DNA of 64,000 nucleotides from Chamaea fasciata (lineage: Eukaryota > Chordata > Aves > Passeriformes > Sylviidae): NCBI GenBank assembly GCA_029207755.1, contig JARCOQ010000085.1:306194-370193 (forward strand). Reading direction: 5' to 3'. This document shows, piece after piece, positions 24,519-37,850 of this stretch; within the stretch, counting starts at the first letter, position 1; each line of letters opens with the position of its first letter. Made by a program: the position numbers and the translations under genes. The notes under the pieces were generated by a model that was given only the letters and a program-made list of their open reading frames with translations, did not search any database and had not been told where the DNA came from.

Positions 24519-24564
24519 GTCACCATGGCGCCGGAGGCGGAGTCGAGGATACGAGCGAGGCAGT
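24519..24564 (-). other. CpG-dense, exon-like edge of the island
   Basis: On the minus strand this runs from the satellite boundary through a CpG-dense segment (CGCTCGTATCC, then TCCGCCTCCGGCGCCATGG) to ATG at 24526-24524, followed directly by GTGACA, which could be a weak 5' splice site. One frame reads CLARILDSASGAM. It may be a 5' UTR with start codon or the tail of an exon joined to satellite. The phase would not fit simple splicing to the CCCGCAG acceptor at 24312, which weakens the idea that both belong to one transcript. Confidence 0.2.
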
Positions 24565-27500
24565 GACACCTAGGGGACAGCCAGGGCACCCCCAGGGACA
24601 CCTAGGGGACAGCCAGGGTACCCCAGGGACACGTAGGAGACAGCCAGGAAACCCCTTGGAACACCTAGGGGATAGGCAGAGCACTCCCAAGGACACCTAA
24701 GGAACAGCCAGGGTACCCCAGGGACACCCAGGGCACCCCCAGGGACACCCAGGGCAGCCACAGGGACACCAAGGGGACCTCCAGGGCACCCCCAAGGACG
24801 CCCAGGGGACAGGCAGGGCACGCCCAGGGACACCTAGGGGACAGCCAGGGCATCCCCAGGGACACCTAGGGGATAGCCAGGGCACCCTCAGGGACACCTA
24901 GGGGACCTCCAGGGCACCCCCAGGGACACTGAGGGCACAGCCTGGGCAGCCCAGGGCAACCCCAGGGACACCTAGGGGGCAGCCAGGGAACCCCAGTGAC
25001 ACCCTGGGCACCCCCAGGGACACCTAAAGGACCTCCAGGGCACCCCCAGGGACAGCCAGAACACCCCCAGGGAAACCTAGGGGACAGCTAGGGCACCCCA
25101 GGAACAGCCAGGGCACCCCCAGGGACACCTAGGGGACAGCCAGGGCACCTCCAGGGACACGTACGGCACAGCCAGGGCACCATCAGGGACACCCTGGGCA
25201 CCCCCAGGGACGCCAAGGGGACAGCCAGGGCACCCCCAGGGACACCTAGGGGACAGCCAGGGCACCCCAGGGACACCCAGGGCACCCCCAGGGACACCTA
25301 TGGGACAGCCAGGGCACCCTAGGGACAGCCAGGGCCCCCCCAGAGACACCGAGGGCACATCCAGGGCACCCTAGGGACAGACAGGGTATCCCCAGGGACA
25401 CCTGGGGGACAGCCAGGGCACCCCCAGGGTCAGCCAGGGCACCCCCAGGGCACCCAGGGACAGCCAGGGCACCCACAGGGACACCAAGGAGACAGCCAGG
25501 GCACCCCCAGGGACACCTAGGGGACAGACAGGGCACCACCAGGGACATTAAGGGGACCTCAAGGGCACGCCCAGGGACACCTAAAGGAGAGCCAGGCCTC
25601 AACCAGGGACACCTAGGGGACAGCAAGGGCACGCCCAGGGACACCTAGGGCACAGCCAGGGCACCCTAGGGACAGCCAGGGCACCCCCAGGGACACCAGG
25701 GCACCCCCAGGGACACCTAGGGGACAGCCAGGGCACCCCAGGTTGACACAGGACACCCCCAGGCATAGCTAGGGGACAGCCAGGGCACCCTAGAGACACC
25801 CATGGCACCCCCAGGGACAGCTAGGGGACACCCAGGGCACCCCCAGGGACACCTAGGGGACAGCCAGGGAACCCGAGGGACAGCCAGGGCGCCCCCAGGG
25901 ACACCTAGGGGACAGCACGGGCACCCCCAGGGACACCTAGGGGACAGCCAGGGTACCCCCAGGGACACCAAGGGGACAGCCAGGGCACCCCAGGGACAGC
26001 CAGGGCACCCCCAGAGACACCTAGGGGACAGCCAGGGCACCGCGAGGAGAGCCAGGGCACCCCCAGAGACACCTAGGGGACAGCCAGGGCACCGCGAGGA
26101 GAGCCAGGGCACCCCCAAGGACACCTAAGGGACAGCCACGGTACCCCAGGGACACCAAGGGGACAGCCAGGGTACCCCCAGGGACACCAAGGGGACAGCC
26201 AGGGCACCCCAGGGACAGCCAGGGCACCCCCAGGGACACCGAGGAGACAGCCAGGGCACCCCTGGGACACCTAGGGGACAGCCAGGGCACCCCAGGGACA
26301 GCCAGGGCTCCCCCAGGGACAACTAGGGGACAGTAAGGGCACCCCCAGGGACAGCCAGGGCACCCCCAGGGCGCCCCAGGGACACCCCGGGCACCCCCAG
26401 GGACACCAAGGGGACCTCCAGGGCACCCCCAAGGACACCTATGGGACAGCCAGGGCAGCCCCAGGGACAGCCAGGGCACCCCCAGGGCACCCCAGGGACA
26501 CCCAGGGCACCCTCAGGGACACGTAGGGGACAGGCAGGACACCCCCAGGGACAGCCAGGGAACCCCCGGGGATGCCTAGAAGACAGCCAGGGCACCCCCA
26601 GGGACCCCTAGGGGACAGCCAGGGCACCCTAGGGACAGCCAGGGCACCCCCAGGGACACCTAGGGGACACGCAGGGCACCCCCAGGGACACCAAGGGGAC
26701 AGCCAGAGCACCCCAGGGACAGCCAGGGCAACCCCAGGGTCACCTAGGGGACAGCCAGGGCACCCCCGGGACACCCAGGGCACCCCCAGGGACACCTAAG
26801 GGACAGCCAGGGCACCCTAGGGACAGCCAGGGCACCCCCAGAGACACCGAGGGCACATCCAGGGCACCCTAGGGATAGCCAGGGCAGCCCCAGGGACAAC
26901 TAGGGGACAGGCAGGGCACCCCCAGGGACACCCAGGGCACCCACAGGGTCACCAATGGGACAGCCAAGGTACCCCCAGGGACACCTAGGGCACAGCCAGG
27001 GCACCCCCAGGGACACCTAGGGGAAAGGCAGGGCACCCACAGGGACAGCCAGGGCTCCCCCAGGGACAGCCAGGGCACCCCCAGGGCGCCCACAGGAACA
27101 CCAAGCGGACAGCCAGGGTACCCCCAGGGACACCTAGGGCACAGCCAGGCACTGCAGGGACAGCCAGGGCACCCCCAGGGACACCTAGGGGACAGCCAGG
27201 GAACCCCAGTGACACCCAGGGGACACCCAGCGACCCCTAGGGGACAGTCAGGGCACAGCAGGGGAACCCAGGGCACCCCCAGGGACACCTAGGGGACAGC
27301 CAGGGCACCCTAGGGACAGCCAGGGCACCCCAGGGACACCTAGGGGACAGGTAGAGCACCCCCAGGGACACCTAGGGGACAGCCAGGGCACTCCAGGGAC
27401 AGCCAGGGCAACCCCAGGGACACGAAGGGGACAGCCAGGGCACCCTAGGGACAGACAGGGAACCCCCAGGGACAGTCAGGGCACCCCAAGGGCGTCGCAG

Positions 27501-30500
27501 GGACACCCAGGGCACCCACAGGGACACCTAGGGGACAGCCAGGGCACGCCCAGGGACACCTTGGGGACAGCCAGGACACCCTCGGGAAAGCCCGGGCACT
27601 CCCAGGGACACCTAAGGGACAGCCAGGGCACCCTAGGGACACCCAGGGCACCCCCAGGGACACAAGGGCACCCTCAGGGACACCTAGGGGAAAGCCAGGG
27701 CACCCCCGGGACACCTAGGGGATTGCCAGGGAACCCTTGGGACAGCCAGGGCACCCCCTGGGCACCCCAGGGACGGTCAGGGCCCTATCAGGGACACCTA
27801 GGGGACAGCCAGGGCACCCCAGGGACAGAAAGGGCACCTCCAGGGACATCTAGGGAACAGGTAGGGCACCCCCAGGGACACCTAGGGGACAACCAGGGCA
27901 CCCCCAGGGACACCTAGGGGACAGCCAGCGCACCCCCAGGGACACCTAGGGGACGACCAGGGAACACCCAGGGACACCTAGGGGTCAGCCAGGGAACCCC
28001 AGTGATACCAGGGGACCCCAAGCGACACCTAGAGGACAGTCAGGGCACTCCCAGGGACACCAAGGGGACAGCCAGGGCACCCCAGGGACAGCCAGGGCAC
28101 CCCCAGGGACACCTAGGGGACAGCCAGGGCACCGCGAGGAGAGCCAGGGCACCCCCAAGGACACCTAAGGGACAGCCACGGTACCCCAGGGCACCCTAGG
28201 GAAAGCCAGGGCACCCCCAGCGACACCAAGGGGACAGCCAGGGCACCACAGGGACAGCCAGGGCACCCCCAGGGACACCAAGGAGACAGCCAGGGCACCC
28301 CAGGGACACCTAGGGGACAGCCAGGGCACCCCAGGGACAGCCAGGGCTCCCCCAGGGACAACTAGGGGACAGGAAGGGCACCCCCAGGGACAGCCAGGGC
28401 ACCCCCAGGGCGCCCCAGGGACACCCCGGGCACCCCCAGGGACACCTAGGGGACCTCCAGGGCACCCCCAAGGACACCTATGGGACAGCCAGGGCAGCCC
28501 CAGGGACAGCCAGGACACCCCCAGGGCACCCCAGGGACACCCAGGGCACCCTCAGGGACACGGAGGGGACAGGCAGGACACCCCCAGGGAAAGCCAGGGA
28601 ACCCCCAGGGACGCCTAGAGGACAGCCAGGGCACCCCCAGGAACCCCTAGGGGACAGCCAGGGCACCCTAGGGACAGCCAGGGCTCCCCCAGGGACACCT
28701 AGGGGACAGGCAGGGCACCCTAGGGACACCAAGGGGACAGCCAGAGCACCCCAGGGACAGCCAGGGCAACCCCAGGGACACCTAGGGGACAGCCAGGGCA
28801 CCCCCGGGACACCCAGGGCACCCCCAGGGACACCTAGGGGACAGCCAGGGCACTCTAGGGGCAGCGAGGGCATCCCCAGAGACACCGAAAGCACATCCAG
28901 GGCACCCTAGGGATAGCCAGGGCAGCCCCAGGGACAACTATGGGACAGGCAGGGCACCCCCAGGGACAGCCAGGGCACCCCCAGGGCACCCCACGGACCG
29001 CCAGGGAACCCCAGGGACACTTAGGGCACAGCCAGGGCACCCTAGGGACAGCCAGGGCACCCCCAGGGCACTCCAGGGACAGCCAGGGCACCCCCAGGGA
29101 CACCTAGGGCACAGCCAGGGCACCCCCAGAGACACCGAGGGCACATCCAGGGCACCCACAGGGACAGCCAGGGCTCCCCCAGGGACAGCCAGGGCACCCC
29201 CAGGGCGCCCTAGGGACACCCAGGGCACCCACAGGAACACCAAGCGGACAAACAGGGTACCCCCAGGGACACCTAGGGCACAGCCAGGGCACTGCAGGGA
29301 CAGCCAGGGCACCCCCAGGGACACCTAGGGGACAGCCAGGGAACCCCAGTGACACCCAGGGGACCCCCAGCGACACCTAGGGGACAGTCAGGACACTCCC
29401 AGGGACACCCAGGGCACCCCCAGGGACACCTAGGGGACAGCCGGGGCACCCCAGGGACACCCAGGGCACCTCCAGGGACACCTAGGGGACAGTCAGGGCA
29501 CCGCAGGGGAACGCAGGGCACCCCCAGGGACACCTAGGGGACAGCCAGGGCACCCTAGGGACAGCCAAGGCACCCCCAGGGACACCTAGGAGACAGGCAG
29601 AGCACCCCCAGGGACACCTAGGGGACAGCCAGGGCACTCCAGGGACAGCCAGGGCAACCCCAGGGACACGAAGGGGACAACCGGGGCACCCTAGGGACAG
29701 CCAGGGAACCCCCAGGGACAGCCAGGGCACCCCCAAGGCGTCGCAGGGACACCCAGGGCACCCAAAGGGAGACCAAGGGGACAGCCAGGGTACCCACAGG
29801 GACACCTAGGGGACAGCCAGGGCACTCCAGGGACAGCCAGGGCACCCCCAGGGACACCTAGGGGACAGACAGGGCACCCCCAGGGACATCTAGGTGACCT
29901 CCAGGGCACGCCCAGGGACACCTAAGGGACAGCCAGGGCACGCCCAGGGACACCTTGGGGACAGCCAGGACACCCTCGGGAAAGCCCGGGCAACCCCAGG
30001 GACACCTAGGGGACAGCCAGGGCACCCTAGGGACACCCAGGGCACCCCCAGGGACACAAGGGCACCCCGAGGGACACCTAGGGGACAGCCAGGGCACCCC
30101 AGGGACAGCCAGGGCACCCCCAGGGACACCTAGGGGATTGCCAGGGAACCCTAGGGACAGCCAGGGCACCCCCTGGGCGCCCCAGGGACGGTCACGGCAC
30201 TCTCAGGGACACCTTGGGGACAGCCAGGGCACCCCAGGGACAGAAACGGCACCTCCAGGGACACCTAGGGGACAACCAGGGAACACCCAGGGACACCTAG
30301 GGGACAACCAGGGAACCCCCAGGGACACCTAGGGGTCAGGCAGGGAACCCCAGTGATACCAGGGGACCCCAAGCGACACCTAGAGGACAGTCAGGGCACT
30401 CCCAGGGACACCCTGGGTAACCCCAGGGACATCTAGAGGACGTCCAGGGCACCCCCAGGGACAGCCAGGGCACCCGCAGGGACACCAAGGGGACAGCCAG

Positions 30501-33500
30501 GGCACCCCAGGGACAGCCAGGGCACCCCCAGGGACACCTAGGGGACAGCCAGGGCACCGCGAAGGGAGCCAGGGCACCCCCAAGGACACCTAAGGGACAG
30601 CCACGGTACCCCAGGGACACCAAGGGGACAACCAGGGTACCCCCAGGGACACCTAGGGGACAGCCAGGGAACCCCAGAGACACCCAGGGGACCCCCAGCG
30701 ACACCTAGGGGACAGCCGGGGCACCCCAGGGACACCCAGGGCACCCCCAGGGACACCTAGGGGACAGTCAGGGCACCGCAGGGGAACCCAGGGCACCCCC
30801 AGGGACACCTAGGGGACAGCCAGGGCACCCTAGGGACAGCCAAGGCACCCCCAGGGACACCTAGGGGACAGGCAGAGCACCCCCAGGGACACCTAGGGGA
30901 GAGCCAGGGCACTCCAGGGACAGCCAGGGCAACCCCAGGGACAAGAAGGGGACACCCAGGGCACCCTAGGGACAGCCAGGGAACCCCCAGGGACAGCCAG
31001 GGCACCCCCAGAGCGTCGAAGGGACACCCAGGGCACCCAAAGGGAGACCAAGGGGACAGCCAGGGTACCCACAGGGACACCTAGGGGACAGCCAGGGCAC
31101 TCCAGGGACAGCCAGGGCACCCCAGGGACACCTAGGGGACAGACAGGGCACCCCCAGGGACATCTAGGTGACCTCCAGGGCACGCCCAGGGACACCTAAG
31201 GGACAGCCAGGGCACGCCCAGGGACACCTTGGGGACAGCCAGGACACCCTCGGGAAAGCCCGGGCACCCCCAGGGACACCTAGGGGACAGCCAGGGCACC
31301 CTAGGGACACCCAGGGCACCCCCAGGGACACAAGGGCACCCCCAGGGACACCTAGGGGACAGCCAGGGCACCCCAGGGACAGCCAGGGCACCCCCAGGGA
31401 CACCTAGGGGATTGCCAGGGAACCCTAGGGACAGCCAGGGCACCCCCTGGGCACCCCAGGGACGGTCAGGGCACTCTCAGGGACAGAAAGGGCACCTCCA
31501 GGGACACCTAGGGAACAGGCAGGGCACCCCCAGGGACACCTAGGGAACAGGCAGGGCACCCCCAGGGACACTTAGGGGACAACCAGGGAACCCCCAGGGA
31601 CACCTAGGGGTCAGGCAGGGCACCCCAGGGACACCCAGGGCACCCCCAGGGACACCTAGGGGACAGCCAGGGGACCCCAGTGATACCAGGGGACCCCAAG
31701 CGACACCTAGAAGACAGTCAGGGCACTCCCAGGGACACCCTGGGCAACCCCAGGGACATCTAGAGGACGTCCAGGGCACCCCCAGGGACAGCCAGGGCAC
31801 CCCCAGGGACACCAAGGGGACAGCCAGGGCACCCCAGGGACAGCCAGGGCACCCCCAGAGACACCTAGGGGACAGCCAGGGCACCGCGAGGAGAGCCAGG
31901 GCACCCCCAAGGACACCTAAGGGACAGCCACGGTACCCCAGGGACACCAAGGGGACAGCCAGGGTACCCCCAGGGACACCAAGGGGACAGCCAGGGCACC
32001 CCAGGGACAGCCAGGGCACCCCCAGGGACACCGAGGAGACAGCCAGGGCACCCCTGGGACACCTAGGGGACAGCCAGGGCACCCCAGGGACAGCCATGGC
32101 TCCCCCAGGGACAACTAGGGGACAGGAAGGACACCCCCAGGGACAGCCAGGGCACCCCCAGGGCGCCCCAGGGACACCCCGGGCACCCCCAGGGACACCA
32201 AGGGGACCTCCAGGGCACCCCCAAGGACACCTATGGGACAGCCAGGGCAGCCCCAGGGACAGCCAGGGCACACCCAGGGCACCCTCAGGGACACGTAGGG
32301 GACAGGCAGGACACCCCCAGGGACAGCCAGGGAACCCCCGGGGATGCCTAGAGGACAGCCAGGGCACCCCCAGGGACCCCTAGGGGACAGCCAGGGCACC
32401 CTAGGGACAGCCAGGGCACCCCCAGGGACACCTAGGGGACAGGCAGGGCACCCCCAGGGACACCAAGGGGACAGCCAGAGCACCCCAGGGACAGCCAGGG
32501 CAACCCCAGGGACACCTAGGGGACAGCCAGGGCACCCCCGGGACACCCAGGGCACCCCCAGGGACACCTAGGGGACAGCCAGGGCACCCTAGGGACAGCC
32601 AGGGCACCCCCAGAGACACCGAGGGCACATCCAGGGCACCCTAGGGATAGCCAGGGCAGCCCCAGGGACAACTAGGGGACAGGCAGGGCACCCCCAGGGA
32701 CACCCAGGGCACCCACAGGGACAGCCAGGGCACCCCCAGGGCGCCCTAGGGACCCCCAGGGCACCCACAGGAACACCAAGCGGACAGCCAGGGTACCCCC
32801 AGGGACACCTAGGGCACAGCCAGGGCACTGCAGGGACAGCCAGGGCACCCCCAGGGACACCTAGGGGACAGCCAGGGAACCCCAGTGACACCCAGGGGAC
32901 CCCCAGCGACCCCTAGGGGACAGTCAGGGCACAGCAGGGGAACCCAGGGAACCCCCAGGGACACCTAGGGGACAGCCAGGGCACCCTAGGGACAGCCAAG
33001 GCACCCCAGGGACACCTAGGGGATAGGCAGAGCACCCCCAGGGACACCTAGGGGACAGCAAGGGCACTCCAGGGACACGAAGGGGACAGCCTAGGCACCC
33101 TAGGGACAGACAGGGAACCCCCAGGGACAGTCAGGGCACCCCAAGGGCGTCGCAGGGACACCCAGGGCACCCACAGGGACACCTAGGGGACAGCCAGGGC
33201 ACGCCCAGGGACACCTTGGGGACAGCCAGGACACCCTCGGGAAAGCCCGGGCACTCCCAGGGACACCTAAGGGACAGCCAGGGCACCCTAGGGACACCCA
33301 GGGCACCCCCAGGGACACAAGGGCACCCCCAGGGACACCTAGGGGATTGCCAGGGAACCCTAGGGACAGCCAGGGCACCCACTGGGCACCCCAGGGACGG
33401 TCAGGGCCCAATCAGGGACACCTAGGGGACAGCCAGGGCACCCCAGGGACAGAAAGGGCACCTCCAGGGACATCTAGGGAACAGGCAGGGCACCCCCAGG

Positions 33501-36500
33501 GACACCTAGGGGACAACCAGGGAACCCCTAGGGACACCTTGGGGTCAGGCAGGGCACCCCAGGGACACCCAGGGCACCCCCAGGGACACCTAGGGGACAG
33601 CCAGGGCACCCCCAGGGACACCTAGGGGACAGCCAGGGAACCCCAGTGATACCAGGGGACCCCAAGCGACACCTAGAGGACAGTCAGGGCACTCCCAGGG
33701 ACACCAAGGGGACAGCCAGGGCACCCCAGGTACAGCCAGGGCACCCCCAGGGACACCTAGGGGACAGCCAGGGCACAGCGAGGAGAGCCAGGGCACCCCC
33801 AAGGACACCTAAGGGACAGCCACGGTACCCCAGGGACACCAAGGGGACAGCCAGGGCACCCCCAGCGACACCAAGGGGACAGCCAGGGCACCACAGGAAC
33901 TGCCAGGGCACCCCCACGGACACCAAGGAGACAGCCAGGGCACCCCAGGGACACCTAGGGGACAGCAAGGGCACCCCCAGAGACAGCCAGGGCACCCCCA
34001 GGGCACCCCAGGGACCGCCAGGGAACCCCAGGGACACTTAGGGCACAGCCAGGGCACCCTAGGGACAGCCAGGGCACCCCCAGGGCACTCCAGGGACAGC
34101 CAGGGCACCCCCAGGGACACCTAGGGCACAGCCAGGGCACCCCCAGGGACTCCTAGGGGACAGGCAGGGCACCCTCAGGGACAGCCAGGGCACCCCCAGG
34201 GACAGCCAGGGCACCCCCAGGGCGCCCTAGGGACACCCAGGGCACCCACAGGAACACCAAGCGGACAAACAGGGTACCCCCAGGGACACCTAGGGCACAG
34301 CCAGGGCACTGCAGGGACAGCCAGGGCACCCCCAGGGACACCTAGGGGACAGCCAGGGAACCCCAGTGACACCCAGGGGACCCCCAGCGACACCTAGGGG
34401 ACAGTCAGGACACTCCCAGGGACACCCAGGGCACCCCCAGGGACACCTAGGGGACAGCCGGGGCACCCCAGGGACACCCAGGGCACCTCCAGGGACACCT
34501 AGGGGACAGTCAGGGCACCGCAGGGGAACGCAGGGCACCCCCAGGGACACCTAGGGGACAGCCAGGGCACCCTAGGGACAGCCAGGGCACCCCCAGGGAC
34601 ACCTAGGAGACAGGCAGAGCACCCCCAGGGACACCTAGGGGACAGCCAGGGCACTCCAGGGACAGCCAGGGCAACCCCAGGGACACGAAGGGGACAACCG
34701 GGGCACCATAGGGACAGCCAGGGAACCCCCAGGGACAGCCAGGGCACCCCCAAGGCGTCGCAGGGACACCCAGGGCACCCAAAGGGAGACCAAGGGGACA
34801 GCCAGGGTACCCACAGGGACACCTAGGGGACAGCCAGGGCACTCCAGGGACAGCCAGGGCACCCCCAGGGACACCTAGGGGACAGACAGGGCACCCCCAG
34901 GGACATCTAGGTGACCTCCAGGGCACGCCCAGGGACACCTAAGGGACAGCCAGGGCACGCCCAGGGACACCTTGGGGACAGCCAGGACACCCTCGGGAAA
35001 GCCCGGGCACCCCCAGGGACACCTAGGGGACAGCCAGGGCACCCTAGGGACACCCAGGGCACCCCCAGCGACACAAGGGCACCCCCAGGGACACCTAGGG
35101 GACAGCCAGGGCACCCCAGGGACAGCCAGGGCACCCCCAGGGACACCTAGGGGATTGCCAGGGAACCCTAGGGACAGCCAGGGCACCCCCTGGGCGCCCC
35201 AGGGACGGTCACGGCACTCTCAGGGACACCTTGGGGACAGCCAGGGCACCCCAGGGACAGAAAGGGCACCTCCAGGGACACCTAGGGGACAACCAGGGAA
35301 CCCCCAGGGACACCTAGGGGACAACCAGGGAACCCCCAGGGACACCTAGGGGTCAGGCAGGGAACCCCAGTGATACCAGGGCACCCCAAGCGACACCTAG
35401 AGGACAGTCAGGGCACTCCCAGGGACACCCTGGGTAACCCCAGGGACATCTAGATGACGTCCAGGGCACCCCTAGGGACAGCCAGGGCACCCGCAGAGAC
35501 ACCAAGGGGACAGCCAGGGCACCCCAGGGACAGCCAGGGCACCCCCAGGGACACCAAGGAGACAGCCAGGGCGCCCCAGGGACACCCTGAGCACCCCCAG
35601 GGACACCTAGGGGACAGCCAGGGAACCCCAGTGATACCAGGGGACCCCAAGTGACACCTAGAGGACAGTCAGGGCACTCCCAGGGACACCAAGGGGACAG
35701 CCAGGGCACCCCAAGGACAGCCAGGGCACCCACAGGGACACTGACGGGACAGCCAGGGAACCCCAGGGACACCAAGGGCACAGCCAGGGCATTCTTTGGA
35801 CAGACAGGGCACCCCCAGGGACACCTAGGGGACAGACCGGGCACCCCCAGGGACACCAAGGGGACAGCCAGGGCACTCCAGGGACAACCAGGGTACCCCC
35901 AGGAACACCTAGGGGACAGCCAAGGCAGCCCCAGGGACAGCCAGGGCATCCGCAGAGCACCTCAGGGACACCCAGGGCACTCCCAGGGACACGTAGAGGA
36001 CATTTAGGGCACCCCAAGGACAGCCAGGGCACCCCGAGGGACACCTAGGGCACAGCCAGGGCACCCCCAGGGACACCCCGGGGACAGGCAGGGTACCCCC
36101 AGGGACACCTAGGGGACAGCCACGGTACTCCCGGGACAGCCAGGGCACCCCAGCGCACCCCCAGGGACACCTAGGGGACAGTCAGGGCACTCCCAGGGAC
36201 ACCCAGGGCACCCCCAGGGACACCTAGGGGACAGCCGGGGCACCCCAGGGACACCCAGGGCACCTCCAGGGACACCTAGGGGACAGTCAGGGCACCGCAG
36301 GGGAACGCAGGGCCCCCCCAGGGACACCTAGGGGACAGCCAGGGCACCCTAGGGACAGCCAGGGCACCCCCAGGGACACCTAGGAGACAGGCAGAGCACC
36401 CCCAGGGACACCTAGGGGACAGCCAGGGCACTCCAGGGACAGCCAGGGCAACCCCAGGGACACGAAGGGGACAACCGGGGCACCCTAGGGACAGCCAGGG

Positions 36501-37850
36501 AACCCCCAGGGACAGCCAGGGCACCCCCAAAGCGTCGCAGGGACACCCAGGGCACCCAAAGGGAGACCAAGGGGACAGCCAGGGTACCCACAGGGACACC
36601 TAGGGGACAGCCAGGGCACTCCAGGGACAGCCAGGGCACCCCCAGGGACACCTAGGGGACAGACAGGGCACCCCCAGGGACATCTAGGTGACCTCCAGGG
36701 CACGCCCAGGGACACCTAAGGGACAGCCAGGGCACGCCCAGGGACACCTTGGGGACAGCCAGGACACCCTCGGGAAAGCCCGGGCACCCCCAGGGACACC
36801 TAGGGGACAGCCAGGGCACCCTAGGGACACCCAGGGCACCCCCAGGGACACAAGGGCACCCCCAGGGACACCTAGGGGACAGGCAGGGCACCCCAGGGAC
36901 AGCCAGGGCACCCCCAGGGACACCTAGGGGAATGCCAGGGAACCCTAGGGACAGCCAGGGCACCCCCTGGGCACCCCAGGGACGGTCACGGCACTCTCAG
37001 GGACACCTAGGGGACAGCCAGGGCACCCCAGGGACAGAAAGGGCACCTCCAGGGACACCTAGGGGACAACCAGGGAACCCCCAGGGACACCTAGGGGACA
37101 ACCAGGGAACCCCCAGGGACACCTAGGGGTCAGGCAGGGAACCCCAGTGATACCAGGGGACCCCAAGCGACACCTAGAGGACAGTCAGGGCACTCTCTGT
37201 GACACCCTGGGTAACCCCAGGGACATCTAGAGGACGTCCAGGGCACCCGCAGGGACACCAAGGGGACAGCCAGGGCACCCCAGGGACAGCCAGGGCACCC
37301 CCAGGGACACCTAGGGGACAGCTAGGGCACCGCGAGGAGAGCCAGGGCACCCCCAAGGACACCTAAGGGACAGCCACGGTACCCCAGGGACACCAAGGGG
37401 ACAGCCAGGGTACCCCCAGGGACACCAAGGGGACAGCCAGGGCACCCCAGGGACAGCCAGGGCACCCCCAGGGACACCAAGGAGACAGCCAGGGCGCCCC
37501 AGGGACAGCCAGGGCACCCCCAGGGACACCTAGGGGACAGCCAGAGAACCCCAGTGATACCAGGGGACCCCAAGTGACACCTAGAGGACAGTCAGGGCAC
37601 TCCCAGGGACACCAAGGGGACAGCCAGGGCACCCCAAGGACAGCCAGGGCACCCACAGGGACACTGACGGGACAGCCAGGGAACCCCAGGGACACCTAGG
37701 GCACAGCCAGGGCATTCTTGGGACAGCCAGGGCACCCCCAGGGACACCTAGGGGACAGCCACGGTACTCCCGGGACAGACAGGGCACCCCAGCGCACCCC
37801 CAGGAACACCTAGGGGACAGACAAGGCAGCCCCAGGGACAGCCAGGGCAC
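24565..37850. repeat. Higher-order block, family B, right part
   Basis: Six copies of the run acaccctcgggaaagccc lie at 27576, 29970, 31244, 33231, 34987 and 36764. Large near-identical segments include 29160-30340 with 34180-35350 (offset 5017), 34400-35350 with 36160-37130 (offset 1777), and 21210-21690 with 26323-26800 (offset 5113). These offsets are not multiples of one fixed higher-order unit, so the block is a shuffled mosaic. The first kilobase after the island (24600-25700) is less regular. Satellite only. Confidence 0.82.
26020..26125. repeat. 52-bp tandem duplication
   Basis: The variant cgcgaggagag occurs at 26041 and 26093, 52 bp apart, with the DNA between copied exactly. The duplicated length equals one 32-mer plus one 20-mer. 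The paralogous segments at about 20977, 28133 and 31885 have only one copy, so this is a recent event in this copy. Confidence 0.85.

Larger units (their letters stand above)
24032..24564. other. Unique-sequence island inside the satellite
   Basis: This is the only stretch of more than about 100 bp that does not follow the 32-bp repeat. The left edge is where gggacagccag passes into ctcaccccctcgg; the right edge is where cgaggcag passes into tgacacctagggg. The island contains many CpGs (dense at 24528-24559), whereas the satellite consensus has none. It has A-rich and T-containing segments (aaaaacc, gttctttgatg) that are absent from the array. It holds splice-like signals on both strands, two short protein-like stretches, and bird-type ACTGGGATG repeats. 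It could be a leftover piece of the host gene or intron in which the satellite expanded, or a fragment trapped by the array. With both flanks in the same orientation, the satellite may have expanded on both sides or the island may have been inserted into it. Confidence 0.93.

Noticed and set aside
24032..24564. Transposon insertion as the source of the island
   Set aside because: I see no terminal inverted repeats, poly-A tail or target-site duplication at the edges, and no transposase or reverse-transcriptase reading.
23903..24601. 232-codon minus-strand open frame spanning the island as one protein
   Set aside because: It starts and ends in satellite and runs through splice-like signals and minisatellite. 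The protein-like part is confined to a short stretch that is better treated as a possible exon.
31540..32367. 275-codon minus-strand open frame as a Cys/Pro-rich protein gene
   Set aside because: It is a translation of the satellite. Equally long frames occur on the other strand and in other frames, there is no start context, signal peptide or domain, and its boundaries are simply where the CTAG of the unit comes into frame.
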